From Agrostemma githago (taxonomy: Eukaryota; Streptophyta; Magnoliopsida; Caryophyllales; Caryophyllaceae), in the NCBI GenBank assembly GCA_958450325.1, contig OY288245.1, forward strand, positions 66,327,441-66,391,440: 64,000 bases of DNA, read 5' to 3'. Below, in pieces: positions 1 to 11,891 of the stretch; positions within the stretch are counted from its first letter, which is position 1; every line of letters begins with the position of its first letter. Under the pieces are notes generated by a model that saw nothing but the letters and a program-made list of their open reading frames with translations, was not told where the DNA came from and ran no database searches. The position numbers and the translations under genes were made by a program.

Positions 1-1310
1 CAGATGACGGTAGCTAAGCTCAGTCGCCCCAGACTTTAACTCTTGTAGTGATACTCCCTGGGCCAATGGGGCTAATTCAAGAATATGGAGGGAGTATTAA
101 AGATCATGATATCTCCATAATTCATGGTATCTCCTCTCTTTAGGTAATAATTCACTTGCTCCATTTTTCCATGTATTTGGACGTGTAAGTTGAATCGGTT
201 AGTCACATGAATCTGGACACGCTCGAGCAATTACACGCCTATCTGCAGTGACTTAGATTTGAATAATTCAAGCGCGTAGTTTGTTGACTTGTCCGGTTCA
301 GTGATTACCTTATCGAACCCCACAATCGGGTCATAACCAATGACCAATGATACTCTTATTTATAATTAAAAAATCTCATCATATATTATAATTTTTCGAT
401 GTGTAATTTTTTTTACTGTTTATATATGTACTCAGTAGTAGATTTATCACTACCACGTACTAAAAAACACATCGCCTTTTTCGAGCAAATATATGAAAGT
501 TATATAAGTATTAAAAGAATAACATTTTTCATCACAAATCTAATTATATCATTTTTATAAATGTTTTTACGATAATTTTTTTTGTAAACGAAATGTAAAG
601 ATTTTTACATAAAATTTTTAATTTCTCGTAAACTATACTGAAATTAAAATAAATCTAATTCTATTAGGATAAAAAAATATTAATTTTAATGTTTATAATA
701 TTTAAATTATATTAGGATAAAATTAAAAATAGATCTAATTCTATTAGAGTAAAAACATTACTTTTAATATTTATAATATTTAGATTTTAGTGTTTTTAAA
801 AAGTTGGATTCTCTCATGTCGCTCAAAAATAGCTTCAGTTATATATTTATATAACTTTATAAAATAGAATTTCATCATCTTATTATACTTTAGGATTATT
901 TTTATACAAATCTAATATCGCTTGATTCTATGGTAGATGAATTATTATTTTTCCTATACAAAGTTTTGTATTATTAATTTAAAATAAAAATATATATTTA
1001 AAGTGTTAATTAATATAGCTTGATTTAATATATATACTTTTCCTATTCTTGTTATGATTGAAGAGCTATTTACTTTTTTTTTCATGAAGTATTTTAAAAA
1101 AGTTGGATTCTCTCACGTGCTTGAAAAAAAGCTTCTAAAACAAATTGAAGTATTATTTGTCATACACTTGTAATATGGATAATGTTTAAATTCTTAGTGT
1201 TTTAAAAAAGTTGGATTCCTCCGAAAAAAAATTCCTTCAATTATATATTTTGATTCTTTAAGTCCAGTTGCTCCTAGTCACTGAACAGGATTTTCTATCA
1301 ATAATCTCAC
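1..1310. other. AT-rich intergenic DNA
   Basis: No gene is visible. The stretch is very AT-rich. A motif reading roughly AAAGTTGGATTCTCTC occurs three times (near 800, 1095 and 1205), each followed by a GCTTC-like end. An A/T-rich block near 645-705 is repeated imperfectly at 733-790. These look like decayed repeat copies rather than coding or regulatory DNA. Confidence 0.6.
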
Positions 1311-1484
1311 TGTTATAAAACGAGAAAGAAAGGAAAACTAGAAAGAAAATAGAGCGAGAAATATGTGAGAGAGTTATATTATTCATCTCAATGAGAGGGA
1401 TATATATAATACATCAGTAATGATAAGGGAGTTTACTTATGGGTCAAAAGCCCAATGGACTTCACCTACTATGATTTCATAACA
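1311..1484 (-). repeat. 3' LTR of the small-LTR element
   Basis: This 174-bp repeat is nearly identical to 5652-5826, with only a handful of differences. It ends next to a polypurine tract at about 1485-1493, which identifies it as the 3' LTR of a minus-strand element. Confidence 0.75.
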
Positions 1485-3345
1485 CTCCCCCTTGATATGT
1501 ACATTACGGAATAATATGTCTCATAAAAACCTCACTCGAAAAAAACCCTGTGGGGAAAAAAAACTAGTGTAAAATAGAGTACATTATTCCTCTAACACGC
1601 ATATGATGCTGCCTCATCAAAACCTTTCCATGGAAAACCCAGTGAGACAAAACCATAGATAAGGAAAAAGAGTACAGCGCGTGCATACTCCCCCTGATAG
1701 TTACATCACTCGGAAAATAACTATATTATCCATGATGTAATTATAAGTCTCGATATTGAAATAACAATCATCATACTTGATAAACTCCATAGACGTCTTC
1801 GACAATTAGAAATCTATCACTGATCTTCAAATAGTTATACGGATAATATGAAGATAGTCTTTGATTGTTGCGTCTTCATCCAAATATAACTTCAACATTT
1901 CAAAGGATAGTCAGATTATCAATAATTTGCACGAATATAATATCTGACTAAATTTAAACTATATGAATATGAAATGATGCAACGATGTGATAAGAAAACT
2001 AACTTGAAATGATATACTTAGTTTCTATATATCAGCATGATGACTCGATAAGCAAACAGTATTGTATACTTTTCAATATCATCAATAACTTTGATGAATT
2101 TCAGGATTATGAGCTCATTGATACCAATAAATATGTCGACGGTCGTACGGATTTATAAGATCCTTATTCAATAGGCTACTTGATATTGTGCGCAAATATG
2201 TAGCCATTTCATATGATATAATTTCGTAGAATCGTCATTCTACTTATATATTACTGTACACGATAAATACGCGTGATTTGATATGATAAAACTTCTTTTG
2301 TTTTACCAACTTGTCACTCACTTTCTCCCCCTAAGGTGATAATAAAAATATTTAAGATAGATTGCAATCATTTACTTAACCACCTTAGAATGTGATTTAT
2401 CATATCATATGCAAATAAGATTTCATTTATGGGTATTTTTGCAAGATTATGATATATTTCGGGGAGTACGTGATTCATAAAATAATTGACTTTTAATGGC
2501 TGATTCTAAATGCCAAATTTATGAGATCAATTTATTCAAATGATAACGATCAAATTGTGAATTCTAATAGCACAAATTACTCGTATTTGATACGTGGTCT
2601 CTAAGCCACTTTAAACAATATCGATCAATTCGTAGAATTGAACTTAAAATATGTTTATTCAACCTCGAGTAATGTGCAATTGGATCTCCTAATATCATCA
2701 TTCATAGTCAATTTTAATTCATGATTCTTAAACCTATACTTTTCAAGCACTATGCTTAATCAGTTCATGTCAACTTTTGATATTTGTTCGCAATTAATTA
2801 CAATAATGCATATGCGAATTGAAGTTGGCTATATCTCAATATGTACAATTTGCACTAAGGAGTACATGCCAAACTATTGGATGCTAAACTTATGATTAGC
2901 TATTACTCAATATGACATGGAACTTTATATTCATCTTGCCATATAGAACACTTCCAGTGTCTTATGTAAATTTGCAAGATTAGTCGTATATTAATATCCT
3001 TTTGGGAAATATAACGATATTATATATTCTGTTCGAGAAATTTCTCAAATGATGAATATTTAAGAGTTACGGAGTGGAAAAATTGGAGATTTCCAAAGTA
3101 AGAAATTGTAGAATAATTATGAGTAAGATTATTTCAGAAATAAATACTCATAACATTAAATTTATTGGGGGATTGATTCAACTTATATTGATCAAAGATC
3201 GTAAATTATATGAAATCACCTCCCATTATAATGAGATATGCAACCGTCTCACATTAATGCGATAGGAGATCGGCTCACATCTTGATGACAAAAAAAAAAT
3301 TGTCTAAGATTAACTTGATATAGGGGATTGTCTGTGATAAATATA

Positions 3346-3670
3346 AGAGTAAATTAAAAATTACTCCCTTTTAAAATACCAATTTTAAAATTTACTCCCT
3401 TTTGAAATTTTTGTTAAAATTAACTCCCAAAATCTATCAAAAGTTCAAAAATTGCTCCCAAATTAATTTTTAGGACAAAAATGCTCTTTGTCAGAGGGTG
3501 ACGTGAAGTAATATAGCATAAAAAATTAGGGGCATTTTCGTCCAAAAATTATATGTTGGAGCAATTTTTGAACTTTTGATAGATTTTGGGAGTTATTTTT
3601 AACAAAAATTTCAAAAGGGAGTAAATTTTAAAATTGGTATCTTAAAAGGGAGTAATTTTTAAAGTACTCT
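3346..3670. mobile_element. Foldback MITE
   Basis: The 325-bp sequence is nearly a full palindrome. A left arm of about 140 bp (3346-3490) reappears inverted at about 3530-3670, and the termini read AGAGTA...TACTCT. The flanks share AAATATA (3339-3345 and 3671-3677), a likely 7-bp target duplication. It has no coding capacity and sits inside the older small-LTR element. The superfamily is not assigned. Confidence 0.7.
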
Positions 3671-3725
3671 AAATATAACTTAGAAAATAATGAGCATGAT
3701 TATGAAAACTTTAACATTCTAAATT

Positions 3726-4176
3726 GAGTTTTTTGTCAAAAGGCACCTAACATTTATGCCTTCTGTAAAAATGGCACCTTAAGTTTTTTTTTTTGCCCAA
3801 AAGCACCTTAAGTTTCAATTTCTTTGTTTAAAGGCACCAAAGCCTCAATTCCGTTAAAAAAAAGTTAGATTTAACGGTTGTTTCATTTTATTACTCTTAA
3901 TCACTTCATTCCATGCTCAAACTCAATTAATTCATTCATCCCCTTTATTCATTCCTCATAATCCTCAATTTTTCCTTCAAGAACTCTTTTATTTCTCCTC
4001 ATATCAATAAGATTACATCATAAGTTCATAATAGTATGAAACTACTCCAATTCTTCAAAGCCGGTGACTATCAACTATCCTTCTAAATTACATTGCTTCT
4101 AAGCCGAAGTATATATATATTACGAATATCCATCGTCAGACTTTCGCAGATTCTACTCTTCATCTTGCCATATTCC

Positions 4177-4229
<53 letters not shown>

Positions 4230-4771
4230 TATACATATATATATATATATATAAAAGCAAATGGACTTGATTATAGCATGACTGTATAGTATAATCAGTA
4301 TCCTAATTTGCTTACCGGGGCTTGATTTCCTCATTACCTTTACATATCTTCCTCCGTCCATGTTTGGCTAGTAGTTTGAGAGAAGGTTGATAAGTAAGCA
4401 AATAGTTTCCTTCTATGTAGATAAAGTTGACCCACTTGATACACAAATGATCAGCTTTGGAATTAATCAATTTCATAAATGTGAGGTTAAATTAAGTAGA
4501 GGGATAAAAGAATTCTTGAAGAAAGAATTGAGGATTATGAGGAATGAATAAAGGGGATGAATGAATTAATTGAGTTTGAGCAAGGAATGAAGGGATTAAG
4601 AGTAATAAAAATGAAACAACCGTTAAATCTAACTTTTTTTTAACGGAATTGGGACTTTGGTGCCTTTAAACAAAAAAATGAAAACTTAAGGTGCTTTTGG
4701 GCAAAAAAAAAACTTAAGGTGCCTTTTTTACAGAAGGCATAAATGTTAGGTGCCTTTTGACAAAAAAACTC
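3726..4771. mobile_element. Mutator-like non-autonomous element, long TIRs
   Basis: Terminal inverted repeats of about 275 bp (3726-4000 and 4495-4771) enclose a unique centre. The termini read GAGTTTTTTGTC and its complement. A perfect 9-bp duplication, TTCTAAATT, flanks it (3717-3725 and 4772-4780); this length is the hallmark of Mutator-like elements. The centre holds an AT microsatellite and no transposase, so it is a non-autonomous MULE inserted in the small-LTR element. Confidence 0.85.
4178..4257. repeat. (AT)n microsatellite
   Basis: An interrupted run of AT/AC dinucleotides lies in the centre of the Mutator-like element. The peptide frame across it consists of Tyr/Ile repeats and is not a gene. 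Confidence 0.9.
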
Positions 4772-5304
4772 TTCTAAATTTCTAATAATACGTATTTGTA
4801 ATATCCTAAGGATGATCATTACTATTTCATACAATATAATACGGAGTATGTAGCAAAATAGAAAGATTGTTACCATAATTACAAAATATTACTACTATGA
4901 CCACATTGCTATATATAACAAGTTAGAGAATATACTATTATAGAAATTAAATATTTATGATATCAAAATCTATGACTTTAGAAAATATGTATTTCAGATA
5001 ATCATCCAATTTAACATCTAAATCATATTGTTGACATAATATAAAGTTGTCAAATTTTTCGTTTAAAATATATTGATCACAAATAGACAAACAAAATACT
5101 AGCTTCGTAGTAACAAACATTAATGCATATCTCAATCGTTAAAACGACTACATTAATACATATAATTCTTTGTCATAGAAATACAAATATGGAGATGCAT
5201 TAAAAATACCCCATATATATTATTATCTCCTTATAGTCAGTCATAAGGTAATAATAGATCATATGTATATCTTCAAAAAACATGAATTAACTTCTTAATA
5301 TAGT

Positions 5305-5575
5305 GATGTAAGGATTGAGAAATAGAATAACGATTTCTTTGCTATAAAGATGCAAGAATTGAGAAAAAATAACGAACTCCTTGCTTGAGAGATGCAAGGA
5401 TTGAAACAAAAAAATAACGAGATCCTTGCTCGAGAAATGCAAGGATTGAGAGAAAATAACGAACTCCTTGCTTGAGGATTGAGGAAAATTAACGAACTCC
5501 TTGCTTGAGAGATACAAGGATTGAAAAAAGAAAATAATGAACTCCTTGTTTAAAAGATACAAGGATTGAGAAGAG
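5305..5575 (+). pseudogene. Decayed coiled-coil repeat array
   Basis: Six to seven imperfect tandem units of 36-45 bp occur here. Read on the plus strand they encode a repeated segment like NNELLAREMQGLR, a plausible coiled coil. Most units carry TGA where one unit still has CGA, so the frame is broken several times. The array lies next to the 5' LTR of a minus-strand element, in the opposite sense. Its origin is unknown; it could be a captured gene fragment or a decayed antisense frame. Confidence 0.45.
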
Positions 5576-5651
5576 GATGAACTCTCCTCAATTGTTTTCC
5601 GCTCAGTAATTAGAGTTTCCGCTCAGTAATGAGAGTCTCGTGCTGATAACT

Positions 5652-5826
5652 TGCTATAAAACGAGAAAGAAAGGAAAACTAGAAAGAAAATAGAGCGAGA
5701 AATATGTGAGAGAGTTATATTATTCATCTCAATGAGAGGGATATATATAATACATCAGTAATGATAAGGGAGTTTACATATGGGTCAAAAGCCCAATAGA
5801 CATTCACCTACTATGATTTCATAACA
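5652..5826 (-). repeat. 5' LTR of the small-LTR element
   Basis: This 175-bp partner of 1311-1484 is flanked on its right by the CTCAC target duplication (5827-5831). It represents the 5' LTR because the element runs on the minus strand. Confidence 0.75.
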
Positions 5827-5831
5827 CTCAC

Positions 5832-6626
5832 CTGATTTTTGTTCCAGGTATGAGTGCGAGAATGACTAGGTTGGTTCAAGCCCAACCTCTGTAGACAGGA
5901 CATTACCTTCCGGCTATAGTGAAGAGACTATTTGTTACTCACGGGATTGCACGGACACTTCTCCCAACCAATGTATCGTGTTGGACACTGACACACGTCG
6001 GACACACGACGATACATGTCGGACACCTGTAAAAATGTGTCCGGTTTTTTTAATTTATTTCGACACGTATCGGACACAGTTCGCCATATTTGAAGACGTG
6101 CCCTCCCCGGTTCGTAATATTTAGAGAGTCGTCACATACCTATGTTGTTTATTAGTTTACGAACTTTAATAAATGACAATATTGTAAGTTTATGATGGTT
6201 ACTTGATCTTATAAATATTTATTATAAGATTATATAACTAACTAATAATTATATTATAGTAGTACCATTGTTTGAATTTTTAAGATTTGACTTTTAAATT
6301 TAAGTTTATAAGACTTTAATTTTTATTTTGTTATTTACGATAATTGTCATACTAATAGTAACCAAATGTATATATTAAGTATGAAAATCTTCAAATTTTC
6401 TTTGTTTAAATATGTATTTTGATTTTTTTTTCCTACCGTGTCCGTATTGGTACAACCTAGGTTACTCATAGTCAAAAACTTATCAAGTAAAATGCTTTAC
6501 AGTTTGGAAAGAAAAAGCTGTGAAATCAAACCTTCACACTTAGATGAGAGACAAACAGAAAGTAATCTCGTACAAGATAGACAAGATAACACAGAAACAA
6601 CAACAAAAAATCTCTTACGGAAACCC
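5832..6626. other. Intergenic DNA with GACAC-motif cluster
   Basis: No gene is seen. Between about 5970 and 6080 variants of GTCGGACAC/GACACGT recur at least six times in both orientations. Such clusters occur at the ends of some plant DNA transposons, but no element boundary could be found. The remainder is AT-rich and contains the putative 3' untranslated region of the DUF247 gene on the minus strand. Confidence 0.5.
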
Positions 6627-7883
6627 CTACTTAAAACCGGTGATAACCTGCAACATTGTGAGAATCAGAAGGACAATCGCATAGACTACAGATATAGCCG
6701 CCCACGGATGATTGAAATAGTCGTGTTTCAGTATGGCATTCCACCTATGCCATCTGGTACTAGCATATGCATTCAGATCTCTGCAAATGCCCAAATAGTA
6801 AAAATTGGCGTTATCTAGCCGAATCTGCTTGAAGGTCTTACTGAAGAGATTCGCCACTTCCTCATTGTTCCCCAGCCAATTCTCAATTATCCCTTTTCGT
6901 GACAGTATTTCCACATCTTTCGCTGTGTTGATCAAACTGTCCAAAAAAGCAAAGTAGTCAATAATGTAGGAATCAGAGTAATAATGACATTGCTCAAACA
7001 CCATGATGTTCCGAAACAAAGACTCTGTGTCGTCCGTCACCACAATCTTAGGAATCTCCAAAACCCCTCTAATGAATTTTATATCAAGCAAATTCGCACT
7101 TCTGCTCGCCACAAATTTGACCCCAGCTTCGCTTAACTCAGTCACACTTGAAGTGAACTCCAACTTTGAGTTGTCATTAGAACTCTGGTTCCTTAGAACA
7201 GAAGGCAAGTGGCATAATCTCAAGAAATCAACCAGATGTTTAACATCAGCAGTCACTATTCTTTGCGGAACAACCTTGTCCCTTCTCATGAGAAATCGAT
7301 AGGTAATATCAAGAAAGGATAGACGTCGATTTTGGGAGGAAGAGTCAAACGACATCTCGTACAAACCCTTTAGAATGAAGAATGGAAGCTGGTTTTCTTC
7401 CAGCCGCAAATCCTGAGTGACCTCTAACAGCATTCTTGGTTTGTTGAATATACGATCGTTATGGTGAACCATTTCACGGAAACGATCCCTCAAGAAGAGT
7501 TCTATGATAAATACAGCATCAATTAGTAGCATCTCCACAAAAACCTCGCTAGTAGGCAGGTTTATAGTCTCAACATAACATTGACGAGCAAAAGCTTCCC
7601 ACTCTTTTATAACATTAATGTACTGGTGTATACTGTGAGCCGGATTCCGTTGCAGGAAGGATTTCATGTACCTCAGCTTCTGACATTGCATGCCAGCCAG
7701 TCTTTCATCATTACAGTAGACCGGACCAATTGACACAACTAATGGCCTATAAGCATCTTTATTTACATCACGAAGATTTTCTGGGACTACGTATATGCAA
7801 CAATTAGCGGAAATATCAGGTAAAGAGCCGAGTTTATGTAAAATTGAGTTTGCCACCCTGCCTGGATCTATCATCAAGCTCAT
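6627..7883 (-). CDS. DUF247 (UPF0481) family protein
   Basis: The 418-codon frame starts at ATG 7883; a slightly longer frame would begin with TTG and is not preferred. The sequence has the DUF247 layout: a VVSIGP motif with following Glu/Lys-rich helix at residues 49-75, an EVFVEMLLIDAVFIIELFLR-type segment at 113-132, DLRLEENQLPFFIL at 158-171, and a hydrophobic C-terminal helix at about 392-415 that should anchor it in a membrane. Length and a single coding exon are usual for the family. TTGCAG immediately before the start could be the acceptor of a leader intron. DUF247 proteins are plant-specific and mostly of unknown biochemical function; some grass members are linked to self-incompatibility. 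No frameshift or stop is seen, so it is probably a working gene. Confidence 0.88.
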   Translation of the reverse strand: MSLMIDPGRVANSILHKLGSLPDISANCCIYVVPENLRDVNKDAYRPLVVSIGPVYCNDERLAGMQCQKLRYMKSFLQRNPAHSIHQYINVIKEWEAFARQCYVETINLPTSEVFVEMLLIDAVFIIELFLRDRFREMVHHNDRIFNKPRMLLEVTQDLRLEENQLPFFILKGLYEMSFDSSSQNRRLSFLDITYRFLMRRDKVVPQRIVTADVKHLVDFLRLCHLPSVLRNQSSNDNSKLEFTSSVTELSEAGVKFVASRSANLLDIKFIRGVLEIPKIVVTDDTESLFRNIMVFEQCHYYSDSYIIDYFAFLDSLINTAKDVEILSRKGIIENWLGNNEEVANLFSKTFKQIRLDNANFYYLGICRDLNAYASTRWHRWNAILKHDYFNHPWAAISVVYAIVLLILTMLQVITGFK

Positions 7884-8117
7884 TTCTGCAAATGACAATG
7901 ATATTAGACTCGTTTATCCCTTATTATGTAAAGCTACAGCATTTAAAGGCCTAATATTAAGCCACATAGGATTAGTGACTAGGATTTTGATGTGGATCCT
8001 ATGTAGTAGCGGATGTGGCACTTGAAATTGATTGGAAAATCAAAAAACGGTCAAACATGATGCGGTTAAGATTAATTACTGGCGGTTACTTAACCACAAG
8101 TCCACAACACCTGATTT

Positions 8118-8125
8118 CTTTTATA
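8118..8125 (-). promoter_or_regulatory. Possible TATA box of the DUF247 gene
   Basis: TATAAAAG on the minus strand lies about 235 bp upstream of the DUF247 start codon. That spacing fits a leader containing a short intron, as suggested by the TTGCAG just before the ATG. Confidence 0.4.
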
Positions 8126-8199
8126 AATAAAACCACCACCCACTCTTGCTTAACTGTCCACCAATTGAAAAAGTGAGAAGTTTAATCTCTTAAAATAAT

Positions 8200-8884
8200 T
8201 AATTACACTTTTACCATTCAAATAAAAGGAAATAATCTACGTTACAATTATTATACTATAATAAAAAAAAAATTACAAACAGTTTTGTCTGCTAACCGTT
8301 GTACTCCTATAAATTAACATTCGTTAATTGGGGAGGCGAGAATCAGTTCTTTCATTGAACTTGAAAATTAAACAATGGGCTACTCCTTTAATTCCGAAAT
8401 TATGGTTTTCTCATTTCAGCAAAAATCAATTTCTGAAATCACGGATAATATGAATGTGGTTGAAATCACGACAAACGGGTAAAAAGGCAACGAAGCACGA
8501 ATTTCAAGTCGAGCAGTAGCAACCGAGGAAGAAGTTCATTCCAAAGAAGTGATGAAGTGATGATTTTGGTTGATAACTTAGTATGTGCATTATGTTTATT
8601 GGATTTTTTCAAGTCAAAAGCTTATTCGATTTATAATAATCAGAAATATACAAATATACAATACACAATGCAATCAAACAAAAACAAAAAGTAGAGAAAA
8701 CATTCAATGCATACAAAATTGAGGATAAACAATAACAATGCATCAAGTCGATGTATTAAGTATCTGTTAGTTTCCAAAATAGGTGACTCATTTTCAGACC
8801 TTAAATGCTATTACTATATTCTAATAAATCAAGAAGGTTGACCCATTGATTCTAATTTCTGTTATGTTTTGACCCTCGTTCATC

Positions 8885-8925
<41 letters not shown>

Positions 8926-10475
8926 AAAAGAATAATGATCTCAAACAACACGGATATGATGTATAAAAAATCAAACAAGTCTTCAGTTTGTTAATCAGAA
9001 AATGCAATCTTCTCAGGCACAACAATTAACATAATCAATTTCCCGAACCGAAACCAACTCCTACCCGGTTTGTGAAAATTTAAGAAACTACTAGTATTCC
9101 GTAAATCAGATAAAATAAACTAAACTAATTTTAAAAAATTAACAGAAAAATTAACAAAATACAAAAAAAAATCGACATAGAAAGAGACAAAATTAACTAA
9201 AAAAACGAAATAGAATACCAGAATTTACTAATAAATTACTCGTAGTAACCAAGGAGATGAAATCTGGAGTGTGGCTGGGGGAGATTTTAGGGATTGAGTG
9301 TGTAGGAGCCCTAGAAGTGTGAGGAGTACAGCTTAGTTAACGGGGAGGTAAGGAATTGGGACGGTGGCTCGGGATCAGTGTTACGAGATTCGCAGTTCGC
9401 CGGCACGATTTCTGAACTAACTCGCCCGATTTACGAACCATCACCAACGAACTGAATTTTGAAATATAAATTGCTCAATCAATCAAGCATGAAAACAACA
9501 AAAATCAATCCGAAACAAATACTACTGTATTACCTTGACTCCCTAAAAGGCAAACAGTTTAAACTGATGAGCCCATGAAATGAACCACAAGTAGGACAAA
9601 AATCTTCACAGTTCCTACTTTCGACTGTCGAACACCACGAAACTTTTCAATTTTTTCGAGGAAGATGAGGAGGAGGATGATAAGTGAGGAGGAAATAAAG
9701 ATGATATATTAGGAGGAGGAATAGTTTGATTCCCATTTTTTCAATTTCAATTTTCCTTTTTTTTTCTCTTTCGAAGGAATAGGTTGATCAGGAGGAGAAA
9801 GATAAAGTTACCAGGAAGACGAAGAGTTGGACTAAAATGAAAAGAAATGAAATAAGAAGATAAAAAAAGTGGACCCAAAAAAATTGAGAAGATATTAAAA
9901 AATGGACGAAATATATTAAAACTGGTTGAGCGGAGAAACTAATATGAATATCAATAATTCCTCTCATTCATTCAATTCTTTAGGGGTTTCACAACTTAAA
10001 AAAAATAGGAAAAGTAAAGTTATTATTGGTAAATCAAATGGTTTTATGGGTCCATCAAACTTAAAGTAAGGAAAAAGTAGTGACATTTTTATGTAAATAG
10101 AGTAAAAACATAAGGATTATAAAGTAAAGTATTTTGCCATGAAATAAATATAAAGAATTAATTGGATTGTCCATATATATTAAGTGTAAAAAATTGAATG
10201 AATAAGAGGTATTACTCCGTAATATTTTACTGAATTCTTGGGGAAAGTAGCTGGAGAGCAATGTGTGGATTCTTTGCTTGACAATCTGGGAAGAGAAAGA
10301 GGTACTCTTGGTGAAGTCTTTGCAAAGTCACAATTTATTCCACCTTTAAAATCTACTCCGTATTCAATTAATTACGAGTACGAGTGATACGTTTGGACAC
10401 TCTCAACATTGTCCTCCTCCCGGCCAACTCATCAGCTCAAATGTTCATCTATTGAACTCTTGACCTTCCATTTTA
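8200..10475. other. Intergenic stretch, no gene seen
   Basis: The stretch is AT-rich. It contains a (TA)n run at 8889-8923 and a slightly GC-richer patch at about 9240-9440 that might be a leader or pseudogene remnant. No coding frame with recognisable homology and no transposon ends were found. Confidence 0.55.
8889..8923. repeat. (TA)n microsatellite
   Basis: An uninterrupted run of about 17 TA dinucleotides. Confidence 0.95.
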
Positions 10476-10702
10476 CTCCCTCCTCACCACTAAAATTTTT
10501 CCCACTTTTCTTTAAAAGTAAACTTCATTAAGATTTTCTCACTTCAAAACTTTCATTATTCTCCCATTATACTCTCTTTCTATTGATTACTTTTTGTGAT
10601 TTGACATCTTGAACCCCACCCAACAATTTACCACCTTTCATTCCCCATTTCTTAATCTATGTGTCATTATGAGGTGAGAACATCATCGTGGTGGGGAGGG
10701 AG
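10476..10702. mobile_element. Stowaway-like MITE
   Basis: CTCCCTCCTCACCAC at the left end is matched imperfectly by the inverted GTGGTGGGGAGGGAG at the right end. TA flanks both sides (10474-10475 and 10703-10704), the target duplication of the Tc1/mariner Stowaway group. The interior of about 200 bp is non-coding. Confidence 0.55.
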
Positions 10703-10818
10703 TATAATTCATCCGTCTGATTCTACTCCATAAACTTAGTAACTTCAGCTCTTACACTTAATCACCTTATTTCTATTATTTTGATGGAAATCAATATACT
10801 CCGCAAGTACTTTTGATA

Positions 10819-10909
10819 CTACCTCCGTATCTATATGTTCGTCCACTTTCAATATAATACCCCACTCATATATTAAACAAAGTAGACAAACATATAAATA
10901 CGGAGGGAG
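10819..10909. mobile_element. 91-bp Stowaway-like MITE, copy 1
   Basis: The ends read CTACCTCCGTATCTATATG and CATATAAATACGGAGGGAG, inverted to each other, with TA on both sides. A second 91-bp copy with the same ends lies at 29128-29218 in the opposite orientation. Confidence 0.75.
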
Positions 10910-11639
10910 TACTAAACATGCAATTAGACAAAACGTTCAAATAGGCGATGCTCGGGTTAGATTTCATAAATTGATTAATTAGAGGGAAACAATTTTTTTA
11001 TTAATTACCTTTAGTGCTCTCCCTCGGCTTTATGCAAATAGTCTGAATCACGCACATAGGTCACAAGTAAGTCACTCGTAGGGCGAGAGGCTCGAAATCT
11101 AGAAGAACTCCCACAAAATTACTCTGACTTTAACATGATATCGTTATGACCACAAGTTTTAATCACTCGGCTTCACCCTTGCGGGCAAAAAAAATTCATG
11201 ATTGATTCATGGGAAGGCTAGCAATTTTCATATTTTAATTTTGTAAGTTAAGTATCGTAGGAGTATTTTTTTTATATAGTTATTATTATTATTATTGCTA
11301 GAGCTCCCTAATTGAAACATTTAATGCTCACCGTGATTTTGTTTGATACTGTTAAAAAGAATGTACTCGTATCATGATTTTTTTAGTTTAGTGAGTTAAG
11401 ACGGAAGTATTGTGGACAACAAGTACGTAGTTCGGTTCTCCTCCCCTCAATTGGGTTAGAAAACGTAAAGGGTGAAGTAAATTGTACTCCGTATTATTGA
11501 TAGTTTGAATAGTAATGATCACAAGGACACAAGGTTACCTAACTAACTACTTTTTTAGCCTTGATTTTCACGGATATATTCAGATAAATTGGGTAAAGTT
11601 ACAATTAAATTCAATATTTTGTAAATGATGTATGTTTAT

Positions 11640-11720
11640 TAAAATATGATGATTTATTTCACCACAGTAGGATTCGAACCTGGTTACCCCTATGTATTGT
11701 CAAGCCCACAACCAACTATG
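11640..11720 (-). repeat. tRNA-derived SINE-like head
   Basis: Reading the minus strand, TAGCATAGTTGG resembles the Pol III A box and GGTTCGAATCC is a perfect B box about 35 bp further on. A cloverleaf acceptor stem is not evident and the sequence continues without a clear tRNA 3' end, so a SINE head is more likely than a functional tRNA gene. Confidence 0.45.
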
Positions 11721-11796
11721 CTAGAATCTAATTCTATTAAAAACTACACTCCAATTCTATTTACAGTTGGTCTCTCTTGCGATGGATATACCTAAA

Positions 11797-11891
11797 ACGG
11801 GTCAAATAGATACCATTTGAGGAGAAAAGGACAAAGGTCCCACCAACTTCACTTTTGTCTTTTCTTCTCAAATGGTATCTACTTGACCCGT
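11797..11891. repeat. Long hairpin
   Basis: A 39-nt arm starting CGGGTCAAATAGATACC (11797-11835) is repeated inverted at 11852-11891 with a few mismatches and a loop of about 16 nt. It may belong to the neighbouring SINE-like or MITE sequence. No target duplication was identified. Confidence 0.7.

Larger units (their letters stand above)
1311..5826 (-). mobile_element. Small-LTR retrotransposon, decayed (copia/TRIM-like)
   Basis: Two direct repeats of 174 and 175 bp bound this 4.5-kb element and are flanked by the 5-bp duplication CTCAC (1306-1310 and 5827-5831). On the minus strand the LTRs start TGTTATG and end with CA. A polypurine tract (AAGGGGGAG on the minus strand) abuts the left LTR, so the element runs right to left. 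Just inside the right LTR a sequence resembling a degraded TGGTATCAG-type primer site is seen. The interior has no recognisable gag or pol frame and has been hit by two DNA transposons. The short LTRs suggest copia or TRIM affinity; that class is inferred. Confidence 0.75.

Noticed and set aside
54..94. Tiny inverted repeat CTCCCT...GGAGGGAG with TA on both sides
   Set aside because: At 41 bp it is too short and imperfect to call a MITE with confidence; at most a deletion remnant.
4083..4361. 92-codon minus-strand frame in the Mutator-like element
   Set aside because: Its middle is only Tyr/Ile repeats from the AT microsatellite; no domain and no conserved start.
11650..11715. Functional tRNA gene on the minus strand
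   Set aside because: A and B boxes are present but the acceptor and anticodon stems do not fold convincingly; kept as SINE-like.
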